Counted from the first letter of the stretch, positions 1 through 8,778 are shown. The stretch: DNA of 64,000 nucleotides from Corynebacterium kefirresidentii (GCA_002154655.1 NGUZ01000003.1:1-64000), one strand, 5' to 3'. Numbers and translations: made by a program. The notes: generated by a model not told the origin, from the letters alone.

Positions 1-947
1 CTATCGAGGTCCCCGCGGGACACGCCGTGCGCATCATGACCGGCGCCCCGGTAGCTGATACCGCAGGAATGCTCGTCGTGCCCGTGGAAAATACCACCAC
101 CCCAGCCGGCCCAGTAGCGCTTCCAGACGAGGTCACCATCACCGATGCTCCCGCCAAGTCACATATTCGCCCTGCCGGGGAGGATATCCAGCCCGGCGCG
201 CCAGTGGCCGCAGCCGGCACGCTTATCGACGCCGCCGTAATCGCCGCTCTCACCTCCGCTGGCGTTTATTCCGTCTCGCCCTACCGCCGCCCGCGCATAG
301 CGATCATCTCTTCTGGCGAAGAACTCGTCTCTTCCCCAACAGAGCTCGCTGCCGGCCAGCTGCCGGATTCCAACGGCCCGATGCTCGCTGCCCTGGCAGG
401 TGCAGACGCACACGTCCACGTGGGTGATGCCCCTGCGGACCTCGCCTCCGCGCTGGATGAGCTAGCCCCGTCCCACGACCTCGTCATCACCTCCGGTGGC
501 GTGTCAGCCGGCGCCTTCGATGTGGTCCACACTGTGCTGGGGCGCACGGATTCCGCGTGGTTCGGTCACGTCGATCAGCGCCCGGGTGCCCCGCAGGGCT
601 ACTCCCTGTGGAATGACACCCCGGTGCTGTGCTTGCCCGGCAACCCCGTGGCTGCCTTCGTGGATTTCCAGCTTTATGCTCGGCCCCTCATCGCCGCACT
701 TTCCGGGCACCCTGCGCCACGGGAGCGGGTCAACCTGCGCGCCCGTGTGGACTCGCCTCTTCCTGCCTCCCGCGGCCGGCCGACCATTGTCCCCGTGACC
801 GTAGACTTTCAGCCGGAGCCCGCCATTACTTCGCACCTGCCCCACGGCAGCCATCGCGTCGTATCGCTCGCCGGTACCAATGGCTTTTGTCTCATCTCCT
901 CCGAACCGCCCGCCTTGGGCGAAGAGACCACCGTTTATCTGTATTAA
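1..947 (+). CDS. moeA: Molybdopterin molybdenumtransferase MoeA, 5'-truncated by the window edge
   Basis: The reading frame is open from the left edge, so the start codon and N-terminal part lie outside; about 315 codons are visible. MoeA inserts molybdate into adenylylated molybdopterin in the last step of molybdenum cofactor synthesis. Seen in the sequence: the RIMTGAPV motif a few residues in, the MoCF-binding domain with ITSGGVSAGAFDVV near visible residue 162 and LPGNPVAAFVDF near 212, then the C-terminal beta domain. The stop is followed after 10 bases by moaC with a good ribosome site (AAAGGAGC), so moeA-moaC-mobA form one operon. Family assignment is very secure; which moeA paralogue it is cannot be told. 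Confidence 0.95.
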   Translation, partial: IEVPAGHAVRIMTGAPVADTAGMLVVPVENTTTPAGPVALPDEVTITDAPAKSHIRPAGEDIQPGAPVAAAGTLIDAAVIAALTSAGVYSVSPYRRPRIAIISSGEELVSSPTELAAGQLPDSNGPMLAALAGADAHVHVGDAPADLASALDELAPSHDLVITSGGVSAGAFDVVHTVLGRTDSAWFGHVDQRPGAPQGYSLWNDTPVLCLPGNPVAAFVDFQLYARPLIAALSGHPAPRERVNLRARVDSPLPASRGRPTIVPVTVDFQPEPAITSHLPHGSHRVVSLAGTNGFCLISSEPPALGEETTVYLY

Positions 948-957
948 AGGAGCAACT

Positions 958-1437
958 ATGAAATTTACCCACCTAAACTCTGACGGCGCTGCCTACATGG
1001 TCGACGTCACCGAGAAGCAGCCCACCGTGCGCACTGCCACGGCCGAGGGCGAAGTTGCCTGCTCTCCCGAGGTCATGACCGCTTTGCGCGACGGCACGGT
1101 CCCCAAGGGCGATGTCCTCGCCGTAGCCCGCATCGCCGGCATTTCCGCCGCCAAGAAGGTCCCCGAGCTGCTTCCGTTGGCCCATACCATTGGCGTGCAT
1201 GGTTGCGCCGTGGAGCTCACGCTTGCCGACGACCACGTATTCATCTCCGCCACCGTCCGCACCGCCGACCGCACTGGCGTGGAGATGGAAGCGCTCACGG
1301 CCGTGAATGTTTCCGCACTTGCCATCATCGACATGGTCAAAGGCGTGGACCGTTCTGCCTATATCCGCCGCTGCGGCATCGTGGCGAAATCCGGCGGCCG
1401 CTCCGGAGACTGGTCCCGCACCCTCCCGGAGGCCTAA
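958..1437 (+). CDS. moaC: Cyclic pyranopterin monophosphate synthase MoaC
   Basis: 159 residues, the usual length of MoaC, which with MoaA converts GTP to cyclic pyranopterin monophosphate in molybdenum cofactor synthesis. Seen: an N-terminal FTHLNSDGAAYMVDV-type segment, LLPLAHTIGVHG (the conserved PLxHP-like region, here with T where P is common), the GVEMEALTAVNVSALAIIDMVK core and a C-terminal lysine-containing KSGGRSGDW motif. The ATG at 958 is preceded by AAAGGAGC; longer in-frame starts would run back into moeA. Its stop overlaps the mobA start by one base (TAATG), which points to translational coupling. Confidence 0.95.
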   Translation: MKFTHLNSDGAAYMVDVTEKQPTVRTATAEGEVACSPEVMTALRDGTVPKGDVLAVARIAGISAAKKVPELLPLAHTIGVHGCAVELTLADDHVFISATVRTADRTGVEMEALTAVNVSALAIIDMVKGVDRSAYIRRCGIVAKSGGRSGDWSRTLPEA

Positions 1438-2015
1438 TGCTCGGCGCGATAATCCTCGCCGGTGGCCAAGGCAGGCGCATGGGCGGCGCCGATAAGGCCT
1501 CCCTCTCTGCATACGGCACGCGCTTTATCGACCGCCTGCTCGCCCAGCTTCCCTACGGCACACCGGCCGTGGCCGTCTCCCCGCATTATCTCGGCCTACC
1601 CCAGGTGTGCGAGTCCCCGCTCTACGGCGGTCCCGTCGCTGGCATCGCGGCCGGCGCACATGCATTATCCCACTGCTCGGAGCTCGCCCTCTTCGCCGTG
1701 GATGCCCCCGATTCGCCCCAGCTGCTTCCCCGGCTGCGCACGGCCCTTGCCACCTCGACTGCCGATGCCGCCCTCACTCGTGCCGCCGACGGCTACCTCC
1801 AGCCGCTGTGTTCCCTCTGGCACGCCCCCGCGCTTCGCACGCAGCTTGAATCCCTTCCGACAACTCGAAACGTCTCCGCCCGCCGCCTCATCCGCGGGGC
1901 GAATTTTATCGAGGTCCCTGGCACCGGCGCCGAACGCGACTACGACACATGCGCGGAATTGCGCGAGCTTCCAGAGCTCTGCTTCCCCGCGCCCCGGCCC
2001 CTTCGCGCTCACTGA
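1437..2015 (+). CDS. mobA: Molybdenum cofactor guanylyltransferase MobA-like
   Basis: 192 residues of the MobA/GlmU-type nucleotidyltransferase fold. MobA attaches GMP to molybdenum cofactor to make the guanine dinucleotide form. Seen: the N-terminal nucleotide-binding loop LAGGQGRRMGGADKA, the GGPVAGIAAGAHAL segment, and a DAP metal-binding motif (FAVDAPDSPQ), all in the expected order. The ATG overlaps the moaC stop. The last codons, including the stop, lie inside the first copy of the CCCTTCGCGCTCACTG repeat that follows, so the gene's 3' end and the repeat share bases. Confidence 0.9.
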   Translation: MLGAIILAGGQGRRMGGADKASLSAYGTRFIDRLLAQLPYGTPAVAVSPHYLGLPQVCESPLYGGPVAGIAAGAHALSHCSELALFAVDAPDSPQLLPRLRTALATSTADAALTRAADGYLQPLCSLWHAPALRTQLESLPTTRNVSARRLIRGANFIEVPGTGAERDYDTCAELRELPELCFPAPRPLRAH

Positions 2016-2144
2016 GAGCCGCTGAGCTAGGCCACGGCACTGCTCTGGTGAGCGGCAAGGGTTAGGGTCTTCTTCCCACCACCCTTCGCGCTCACTGGCA
2101 GCCGCGAGGAGCGCGTAGTCACCGTCCCGGTGAGCGCGAAGGGT
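1998..2144. repeat. Two tandem stem-loops built on a CCCTTCGCGCTCAC repeat; likely bidirectional terminator
   Basis: CCCTTCGCGCTCACTG occurs at 1998-2013 and again at 2082-2097. Each copy has an inverted partner downstream: imperfect GGTGAGCGGCAAGGG at 2047-2061 and perfect GTGAGCGCGAAGGGT at 2130-2144 (pairing with 2081-2095, 34-base loop). It sits between the convergent mobA and nirK genes. No long T-run follows, so terminator function is an inference from position and pairing. Confidence 0.6.
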
Positions 2145-2162
2145 GTATCGAGCGAGGCTGGC

Positions 2163-3530
2163 CTACTCCGTAACGATGAACTTGCCGTGCTGGCCCTTTT
2201 CCGCATTAGTCATAATGTGATTCACAAAGGAATAGGTTCCGGGCTCGTTGAAGGTCATCTCGACAAACCCGCCTTGAGCTGGAAGCAGGTCAAGCGCTTG
2301 CGAACCAGTGGAGTCCTCATCCTTAATGAGGTAGGCGCCTTCTTTATAGGCGGTATCGAATTGTTCGCCCACAACGTGGAAGCTCAGCGGCTGGTCGGGG
2401 CCTAGATTGGTCAGCCACAGGCGAACGGTATCGCCCACCTTGGCCTTGATGGGTTCTGCGTCGTACTGGCCGGGGTAATAGTTAAAGGCCATGAGGTCGA
2501 AGCGGCCGTCGGCTACGCGCTGGGCATCGGCACCAGTGTTTTCCTCACCGAGGAACACGTCGGTCGCCATGAAATTGTATTCCGCGTCCACGGGCTTCAG
2601 GTTCGGCGGATCGATGATGACGTTGCCGGCCATGCCATTAGCGATGTGGAGGGACATGGGCATCGTAGAGCAGTGATACATCCAGATGCCGGAGCGATGC
2701 GCGGTGAATGTGTAGGTCAATTCCTCGCCCGGCTGGATGGATTTCATGGTCTTATCTGGGTTGACCTCGCCGGCGTGGAAGTCAATGGAGTGGGCCATGG
2801 AGCCCTCGTTCTTGATGGTGATTTCGAACTTATCGCCCACTTTTCCGCGCAGGGTCGGGCCTGGGGCTTGGCCGTTGAAAAGCCACCGCATCTGTTTGAT
2901 TCCTGGGGCGACCTCTACGACCTTCTCGGTCATCGTCCAGGTCTCTTTGTGGGTCTTCGTTTTGGCGGCAGGCTGCACAGAGGCGTCGAAGGCAGAAAAG
3001 CCATCGTGCTGGGTGCCGAGTTCGGCGGCGGTGGGCACGTCTACGTGGGGGTTGCTCGCAGACGCCACCGTGTGATCATGCCCTGCGGCGGCGCCATCTC
3101 CGACGTTGACCTTAAAAGTCATGCCCTGCATCTTGTGGCCGGCGATGGTGCAATAGCCTTCCTCGGAGGAGTCGATGACTCCGGCATCAAGTTGGACGGT
3201 CTCGCCGGGATCGACGCGGCCGGTTTCGGCATCGCCAATCTTCAGGTCGTGGACTTGGTCACCCGAGTTAGTGAAGTTGACCACCAGGTGGGTTCCCGGG
3301 TCGATATCGATGGACGAGGGCGTAAATGCCATGCCATCCACGCCCACGTCAATGGTCTGCGTTTCACCGGTTGCTACAGGCGTAGCGGATTGAGAGCTCT
3401 TGCCGGTGGAATTGACCACCGCGAGTGCGATTACTGCCGCTAACGCGATACCGATGAGTAGCCACGATGCCCAAGAGGAATCCTTAAGCGCGGGCTTATC
3501 CGCGGGTTGTGAGGAAGAGACGCTCAGCAT
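2163..3530 (-). CDS. nirK: Copper nitrite reductase (AniA-like) with extra N-terminal blue-copper domain, membrane-anchored
   Basis: 455 residues. A membrane segment at about 21-40 anchors the protein outside the membrane. Residues 60-145 form an added cupredoxin domain with a complete type-1 copper set (H94, C127, H132, M137). The core from about 200 is a two-domain copper nitrite reductase: type-1 ligands H247, C287, H295, M300; type-2 ligands H252, H286, H438; catalytic pair D250 and H384 (in FHVVGEQFD, matching the AniA form). All ligands are therefore present, consistent with reduction of nitrite to NO. The fused domain could pass electrons to the type-1 site (inference). It starts immediately after the stop of the membrane gene upstream, so the three minus-strand genes form one operon. 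Confidence 0.88.
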   Translation of the reverse strand: MLSVSSSQPADKPALKDSSWASWLLIGIALAAVIALAVVNSTGKSSQSATPVATGETQTIDVGVDGMAFTPSSIDIDPGTHLVVNFTNSGDQVHDLKIGDAETGRVDPGETVQLDAGVIDSSEEGYCTIAGHKMQGMTFKVNVGDGAAAGHDHTVASASNPHVDVPTAAELGTQHDGFSAFDASVQPAAKTKTHKETWTMTEKVVEVAPGIKQMRWLFNGQAPGPTLRGKVGDKFEITIKNEGSMAHSIDFHAGEVNPDKTMKSIQPGEELTYTFTAHRSGIWMYHCSTMPMSLHIANGMAGNVIIDPPNLKPVDAEYNFMATDVFLGEENTGADAQRVADGRFDLMAFNYYPGQYDAEPIKAKVGDTVRLWLTNLGPDQPLSFHVVGEQFDTAYKEGAYLIKDEDSTGSQALDLLPAQGGFVEMTFNEPGTYSFVNHIMTNAEKGQHGKFIVTE

Positions 3531-4709
3531 TTAGTTCTCCAGTCTTTTCTGTAAGTAGAGGGCTCGGCCAACGGCGAAGATATTGGCGGCAAGACCTATC
3601 CCCATCATGATAAGCCCGGCCGCAATAGCATCCAGCAAGCTAAATAGTCCGCCTAGGTTGATGAGCAGCAGACGAGCGTAACCGGTGCGGTCCGCGGTAT
3701 TGGGGCGCGCTCCAGTAAGGATGGGCAACAGATGGTGCAAGACACCGGTCACCATTTGCAAGAGGCCAGCGCCGAGGAAGGCGGGAAGTACAACCAAGGT
3801 GATGGTGCGCGGGTAGGCTCCGACGGCCGCGGAGATGGCATCACCGGCGCACAACGCCAGCATCCACAGCAGGCCGGCGATGACAGCAACGGTGGCGGTG
3901 GTCAGTCGTGGTGAGCGCCCCATAACGGTGGCCAGAACCGGTTGGATGATGAGCACCGCTGCAAGGACCACCAGCAATTGAGCCACACCTGCAGCTCGGG
4001 TGAGACCTACCGCGTATAGTGCCATCGCACATCCCAGCCCCACGCAATGCACGATGAGCGCACGAGTACACCGCGCACGAGCAGTGGGCGAAATCGCGGT
4101 GGCAGACAGCGTGGGGAGCAAGGTCACCACCGTGCCGATGACGGTAAGCCAGGCAAATCCCCAGACCATACCGCGCGAGTGGGCGCCGATGAGGAGGGAG
4201 TACTCGCCTACCCCGTTGCCGCTGAGGATGACGAGCACTATGGAGACAATCATGAACACGCTCGCGGCGATATAAAAGGGCACGGTCACGGCAAAGGAAC
4301 CAGACAGCGAACCGCGCAGGCGCCGCGCCACGAACCACAGGTGCCAGGCGAGGGCGGCGATGATGAGGGTTGAGGCGACGTCGGCAAGCGGGCCCCAGTC
4401 ATACCCCGCCCTATCTATGAGCAACAAAATAAGCCCCAGCTGTACCAACCCCACGCGACTGCCGACGCCCCGATAGTCCCCACCCGCAGTCCTAGTCAAG
4501 GCCTCGGTGAAGTGAGTGGAAAAGACGATAATCGCCGTGGTCAGCGCTCCAATTGTGAAGGGATGGATGATATCCCACCACACCACGGGTGCGCCCAAGG
4601 AGCTAGCGATGAGCAGGCCGAGGCCGACCAGAATCCACCCGGCGATAATGGCAGCGCTAAGGGTATGCCAACGGCCGCGTGCGGCCAGTGAAATGTCATG
4701 AATGCGCAC
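3531..4709 (-). CDS. Polytopic membrane protein, NnrS/heme-copper-oxidase-like histidines
   Basis: 392 residues with about eleven or twelve hydrophobic helices. Histidines fall within or beside helices in motifs reminiscent of NnrS and heme-copper oxidase subunit I: HPFTIGALTT (H49), STHFTEAL (H66), GAHSRGMVWGFAWL (H177) and LHHLLPILTG (H325, H326). It is encoded between the NnrS-like gene and nirK with zero spacing to nirK and a 14-base overlap with the gene upstream. A role in NO handling or in electron or heme delivery to the nitrite reductase is inferred from position. Starts with GTG. The exact family is not recognised. Confidence 0.6.
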   Translation of the reverse strand: MRIHDISLAARGRWHTLSAAIIAGWILVGLGLLIASSLGAPVVWWDIIHPFTIGALTTAIIVFSTHFTEALTRTAGGDYRGVGSRVGLVQLGLILLLIDRAGYDWGPLADVASTLIIAALAWHLWFVARRLRGSLSGSFAVTVPFYIAASVFMIVSIVLVILSGNGVGEYSLLIGAHSRGMVWGFAWLTVIGTVVTLLPTLSATAISPTARARCTRALIVHCVGLGCAMALYAVGLTRAAGVAQLLVVLAAVLIIQPVLATVMGRSPRLTTATVAVIAGLLWMLALCAGDAISAAVGAYPRTITLVVLPAFLGAGLLQMVTGVLHHLLPILTGARPNTADRTGYARLLLINLGGLFSLLDAIAAGLIMMGIGLAANIFAVGRALYLQKRLEN

Positions 4710-5775
4710 GTCGCGCCTCCTTGCTGGTCAAGGTAATGCCGCAGGCAAGAAAGCCTATTACCGCAATAATGGTAACCACCCCGCCGCTTTGGAGCGCTGT
4801 GGTGTGCTGGGCACAATCTGCAAGGACTCGCAGCGCAAGGCCACCATGCAAGAGCCCCACAGGTACGTAGAGCACTTTGTGGTATGGCAGGCGGCGGCGA
4901 ATAACAGAGGTGACGATGATGGGCGCGTGCGCGAAAATCATGGACATGACAAAGCCCAGGAAAATGGTGTGCACCGAGGCATCATAGACAAAGCCGGTGG
5001 CCTCGCCATAGATCAGCCACAAGTACCCGCCGAGCGCGAGCCAGGCGTAGCCGGTCAGCATGCATGCCGCCGAATAGCGCGGCAATCCCTGTGAGCGCAC
5101 CAAGTTCTTGGCCACATCCACCCGCGCGGTCGCCACGGCGATGGCGATCAACATCAGCCCCATTGCGCGATAGCCCACCGCCGGGGAAAGCACATAGATA
5201 ACGCTGGCTGCCGCCAGCCCCAGCACTAAGAGGGTGAGATGATTTTCGGCGCGAGTTCCGGCCATGGTTATGCGCGCTAATTCCATGCGCTCGCCGATGA
5301 TGGTGGCCACGGCATAAAGCGCGCACAGCGGCATCGCAGTAGCAAACCCTGGCCCCATGGCCCAGAGGGCGGCGGCGACTACTCCCCCAATGACGCCGAC
5401 TGCCTGCACCAGGATCGCGAGGCTAGCCTGACGGCGGTAGATAGTGGCATAGATGCAGCCAAGGACAAGGAAGCCGGCGGCAAAGAACATGGCTGCGACC
5501 CCACGCGGTAGGCCGGCGAGAATGCTGAGCACGCCAGCGACGTGGCATACAGGCCCCACCCAGGCCCACGTGGTGCGCGCGGCGACGACGCGTTCGAGGC
5601 CGATGGCCCCGCCTATAAAGCCGAAGACCATAAGCGGCCCGTGGTCGGCGGCAAAGGATGCTCCCGGGGTGGCGTTCAAACCCAGGAGGGAGGCGCCCGC
5701 ACCCAGCCCAACCAGCAGGGATAAACCTGCACAGGCGAGAAGGATAAGGCGATGCGCCACGCTATTATTTTGCAC
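4696..5775 (-). CDS. NnrS-like membrane protein
   Basis: 359 residues, about ten to twelve membrane helices. NnrS proteins are heme- and copper-containing membrane proteins linked to nitric oxide metabolism. Seen: an early DHGPLMVFGFIGG motif (H45), resembling the NnrS helix with H-x-x-x-M-x-x-G-F, and a later SVHTIFLGFVMSMIFAHAP helix (two histidines) resembling the NnrS HAFTVGxxG helix. First gene of the minus-strand nitrite reductase operon; starts with GTG, 66 bases from the divergent DUF2249 gene. Assignment to the NnrS family is by motif only; the role in NO resistance is inferred from neighbours. Confidence 0.6.
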   Translation of the reverse strand: MQNNSVAHRLILLACAGLSLLVGLGAGASLLGLNATPGASFAADHGPLMVFGFIGGAIGLERVVAARTTWAWVGPVCHVAGVLSILAGLPRGVAAMFFAAGFLVLGCIYATIYRRQASLAILVQAVGVIGGVVAAALWAMGPGFATAMPLCALYAVATIIGERMELARITMAGTRAENHLTLLVLGLAAASVIYVLSPAVGYRAMGLMLIAIAVATARVDVAKNLVRSQGLPRYSAACMLTGYAWLALGGYLWLIYGEATGFVYDASVHTIFLGFVMSMIFAHAPIIVTSVIRRRLPYHKVLYVPVGLLHGGLALRVLADCAQHTTALQSGGVVTIIAVIGFLACGITLTSKEARRAHS

Positions 5776-5841
5776 GAGTTTTATCGTACTAATATTGGGG
5801 TCAGAGCGAAACTAGCACCCCAGTAGAAAGGACTACTTGCC
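5776..5841. promoter_or_regulatory. Divergent promoter region of the nitrite reductase operon and the DUF2249 gene
   Basis: 66 bases between two divergent genes. TAATAT at 5790-5795 is a good -10 candidate for the plus-strand gene. An inverted pair TGGGGT (5796-5801) and ACCCCA (5817-5822) lies just downstream of it and could be an operator. GAAAGGA at 5826-5832 is the ribosome site for the DUF2249 gene. Sites are read by eye only. Confidence 0.4.
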
Positions 5842-6102
5842 ATGCAGCTGCCCATTTCCGACGCCAATAGGCCGCATTCCATCCCCACCCTCAACGCCTC
5901 AGAAATTCCGCACGCCGTTCGCCACGGTGCCATCCATGGCGCATTGGGCACCCTTAACGTGGGAGAGTCTATGATCCTCATCGCCCCGCACAACCCCATT
6001 CCGCTGCTCAAAGAAGTCGAGTCCCGCGAGGAGAAGTTCGAGCTTGACTACCTCCAGGAGGAAGAAAACGACTTCCACATCAAGTTCACCCGCGTGAGCT
6101 AA
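5842..6102 (+). CDS. DUF2249 family small protein
   Basis: 86 residues matching the DUF2249 pattern: an RHGAIHGALGTLNVGESMILIAPHNPIPLLKEVESRE-type sequence followed by a FELDYLQEEEN segment and a beta-strand end. DUF2249 proteins are small soluble TusA-like-fold proteins often found beside nitrite, NO and respiratory genes; their biochemical role is not settled. Divergent from the NnrS-like/nirK operon, with a clear GAAAGGA ribosome site, and followed after 75 bases by modA. Context suggests involvement in nitrogen-oxide metabolism (inference). Confidence 0.75.
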   Translation: MQLPISDANRPHSIPTLNASEIPHAVRHGAIHGALGTLNVGESMILIAPHNPIPLLKEVESREEKFELDYLQEEENDFHIKFTRVS

Positions 6103-6177
6103 ACCTTTGCACGTCGGAGGGCTATTCTAGGTAGGTCATACTCACCGCCAAAGAAGCCGAAAAGGAACTCTCCGCAG

Positions 6178-6942
6178 ATGAAAAGACGCATCGCCGCACT
6201 CCTCGTTGCCTTGGGATCCGCCCTTTCAGCCTGCGCTCCGCACACGTCAGTAACGTCGTCACAGGATGCGGCGGATCCCACACTCAATGTGCTGGCGGCT
6301 TCGTCGACCCGAGTTATCAATGAAGAACTTACCCAGCGCGCGGGCCAGCTCGAATCCCCGGTGAATTTAAGCTTTGAAAATGGCGGCTCTTCCGATCTGG
6401 TGAGCAAGCTGCGCGAGGGTGCCCCGGCCGATCTTCTCCTCACAGCTTCTAAGAAGACCATGGATAAGGCGGTCCAGGATGGCACAGTCACCACACCTGA
6501 GGTGCTCGCCACCAATGTCATGGTCATGGTGGTTCCCAAGGGAAATCCGGCGGGAATCCATTCCGTGCACGATCTCTCCCACTCCCATCACTTCGTACTC
6601 TGCGATCCGCAAGTACCCTGCGGCGATATTTCCTCCCAAATCATCGATGACCAGCATCTGGACGCACACCCTTCCTCCCAGGAGCGCCAGGTGGCAGACG
6701 TTTTGGGAAAGGTGGCCTCGGGCGAAGCCGATGCTGGATGGGTCTACTCCACAGATGCCGCCGCGGCCGGCAATGATGTTGAGGTGATTGATATTCCTGG
6801 GGCGGAGAAATTCTCCAACCAGATTTTGGGTGCCGTTGCCACGGACGCCTCTCATCCCGACCAGGCACGCGCGGTGCTCGAGGTACTGGGCAGTGACTTC
6901 GATTCCACCTGGCGCGACCTTGGCTTCAGCCCAGCAGAGTAG
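6178..6942 (+). CDS. modA: Molybdate ABC transporter substrate-binding lipoprotein ModA
   Basis: 254 residues. An N-terminal MKRRIAALL signal ends in a lipobox LSAC, so the mature protein is lipid-anchored outside the membrane. The body is a periplasmic-binding-protein fold of the ModA type: LNVLAASSTRVINEEL at the start, NGGSSDLVSKLREGAPADLLLTAS (oxyanion-binding region), then QVADVLGKVASGEADAGWVYSTDA. It captures molybdate for the ModB-ModC protein encoded 3 bases downstream. Molybdate uptake fits the cofactor genes to the left. Tungstate specificity cannot be excluded. Confidence 0.9.
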   Translation: MKRRIAALLVALGSALSACAPHTSVTSSQDAADPTLNVLAASSTRVINEELTQRAGQLESPVNLSFENGGSSDLVSKLREGAPADLLLTASKKTMDKAVQDGTVTTPEVLATNVMVMVVPKGNPAGIHSVHDLSHSHHFVLCDPQVPCGDISSQIIDDQHLDAHPSSQERQVADVLGKVASGEADAGWVYSTDAAAAGNDVEVIDIPGAEKFSNQILGAVATDASHPDQARAVLEVLGSDFDSTWRDLGFSPAE

Positions 6943-6945
6943 TCT

Positions 6946-8778
6946 ATGTCCGCCCCTCAACCCGTCCGCCCCAAGGCCCCGCTGCTTATCGGCCTCATTG
7001 GTCTCATTGCGGTAGCTACCATCATTGTTCCCGTGGCAGCTCTCGGGCTGCGGGTACCGTGGGCGCGCATCGGCGATTACCTTGGCCGCGAAGAGATTCG
7101 AGACATGCTGCTCATCTCCGTGGCGGCGGCCTTCCAATCCATGCTGCTCGCGCTCGTAATGGGCTTGGGCCTGGCATTATGGGTCCAGCAGCTCGGCCGC
7201 GGCAGCACCATTATCCGTCTTTTGGTCTACCTTCCTCTGGCTATGCCACCGGTGGTCGGCGGTTTGGCCCTTACCGCAGCCTTAGGGCGCAAGGGCTACC
7301 TCTCCCCGCTTCTCGACGCCCTGGGGATCCACCTCGCCTTCACCTTCCCCGGAGTCGTGGTGGCGCAAACCTTCGTGGCACTGCCCTTTGTGGTGGTAGC
7401 GGTCGATTCGGCGCTGCGCCAACTAGACCAGGAAATCCTCGCTTCTGCGCGGGGCGTGGGCTTGGGGCATTGGGAGATACTCGGCAAGATCACCCTTCCT
7501 TCTATCGCGCCGGCTGTAGCTACCGGCGCGGCACTGGCCTTCGCGCGCTCGTTGGGCGAATTTGGCACGACACTGACATTTGCCGGCTCTCAGCCAGGGG
7601 TTACCCGCACGATGCCGCTGGGTATCTATTTAGAGCGAGAGGTCGACGCGGATGGCGCCTACGTGCTCTCCGCCCTGCTTATCGGGCTGGCTTTGGTCTG
7701 CCTGGCGTTTGCGGGCTTGCCGACCCTGCGAAGGCGGCGCTACCAGCCACAGGCAAAGCAGCTGCATTCACTGGACGTGGACAAGCTCCGCGAGCTCACC
7801 CAGCCCACGAATGCGCAGGCGGTATCCGTTACGGTCGATGGCGAGCGCACGGCTTTGTCTCCACGAGCCATTACGGCCGTGGTGGGGCCGAACGGCTCCG
7901 GCAAGACCACTTTCATGGGACGCATTGCTGGGCGCCTGAGCGGCGGTGAGGTTTCTCCAGGCGCAACCGGCATCGTCTTACTCACCCAGCGGCCGGGCTT
8001 GCCGCCGCGCTCGACGGCCCAGCAAGCGGTCGCCATGGTTACCCGCGATAGGACCCGTGCGCAGGAGCTTCTCGCGGCAGCAGGATTGCACGAGCTTGCC
8101 GACGTCCCAGTAACAGCCCTCTCCGGCGGCCAGGCCGCCCACGTGGCCTTGGTGCGCGCGTTAGCCGCGCGACCAGCCGTTCTCATATTGGACGAGCCAC
8201 TTGCCGCAGTCGACGTGAAATCGGCTGAGAGGTGGCGCCACTTTCTGCACGCGGCACGCGAGGATAGGACCACCCTGCTCGTTACCCATAACGCGCTCGA
8301 CATTGCGAACCTGGCGCAAGACATGCTGGTCATGGAAGCCGGACAGGTACGAGCGCACGGCGCTACCGCGCGGCTCCTTAATGCCCCGCCGACTGGCTTC
8401 GTTGCAGCACTCGCGGGGCTTAACCGCCTTGAAGGAACGGTGACCGCCACAGATGCCTCCACTGTGGAGGTCGCCTGCGGGGAGATTACTATTTTGGCAA
8501 CGACGGAATACGCACCTGTTCAGCCCGGGCAGGAGGTGGCGGTGACATTCGATCCGCATGCGGTCACCATCGGCGCCGTGTCGGAAGCCTGCAACCAGTG
8601 GGCTGTGCAAGTCCTAGCGGTCGAGGCCACCAGCCTCGCAGCCGCTCAGCTGCGCGTGGATCTGGGCGGTTACGAGGCCACCGTACCGGTAGACCGCGAG
8701 TCTGCTTTAGGTTTTGCGGTGGGTAGCACCGTATCCTTGGCAATATCTACAGCAAACGTTTTTGTCCACCCCAAATAA
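6946..8778 (+). CDS. modBC: ModB-ModC fusion: molybdate permease joined to its ATPase
   Basis: 610 residues in one uninterrupted frame. Residues 1 to about 265 are a ModB-type permease with five or six helices and the EAA loop (EILASARGVGLGHWEILGKITLP). After a linker, an ABC ATPase follows: Walker A GPNGSGKTT at about 313-321, signature LSGGQ at about 392, Walker B AVLILDEPLAAVD at about 412-424, switch histidine in LLVTHNALD. The C-terminus carries an oxyanion/TOBE-type beta domain. Bacterial ModB and ModC are usually separate chains. The segment between permease and Walker A is shorter than a normal ModC N-terminus. Starts 3 bases after modA. Confidence 0.88.
   Translation: MSAPQPVRPKAPLLIGLIGLIAVATIIVPVAALGLRVPWARIGDYLGREEIRDMLLISVAAAFQSMLLALVMGLGLALWVQQLGRGSTIIRLLVYLPLAMPPVVGGLALTAALGRKGYLSPLLDALGIHLAFTFPGVVVAQTFVALPFVVVAVDSALRQLDQEILASARGVGLGHWEILGKITLPSIAPAVATGAALAFARSLGEFGTTLTFAGSQPGVTRTMPLGIYLEREVDADGAYVLSALLIGLALVCLAFAGLPTLRRRRYQPQAKQLHSLDVDKLRELTQPTNAQAVSVTVDGERTALSPRAITAVVGPNGSGKTTFMGRIAGRLSGGEVSPGATGIVLLTQRPGLPPRSTAQQAVAMVTRDRTRAQELLAAAGLHELADVPVTALSGGQAAHVALVRALAARPAVLILDEPLAAVDVKSAERWRHFLHAAREDRTTLLVTHNALDIANLAQDMLVMEAGQVRAHGATARLLNAPPTGFVAALAGLNRLEGTVTATDASTVEVACGEITILATTEYAPVQPGQEVAVTFDPHAVTIGAVSEACNQWAVQVLAVEATSLAAAQLRVDLGGYEATVPVDRESALGFAVGSTVSLAISTANVFVHPK

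Noticed and set aside
4820..4870. Possible frameshift between the two membrane protein genes of the nirK operon
   Set aside because: Both proteins are complete with their own helices and starts; the 14-base overlap is normal coupling.
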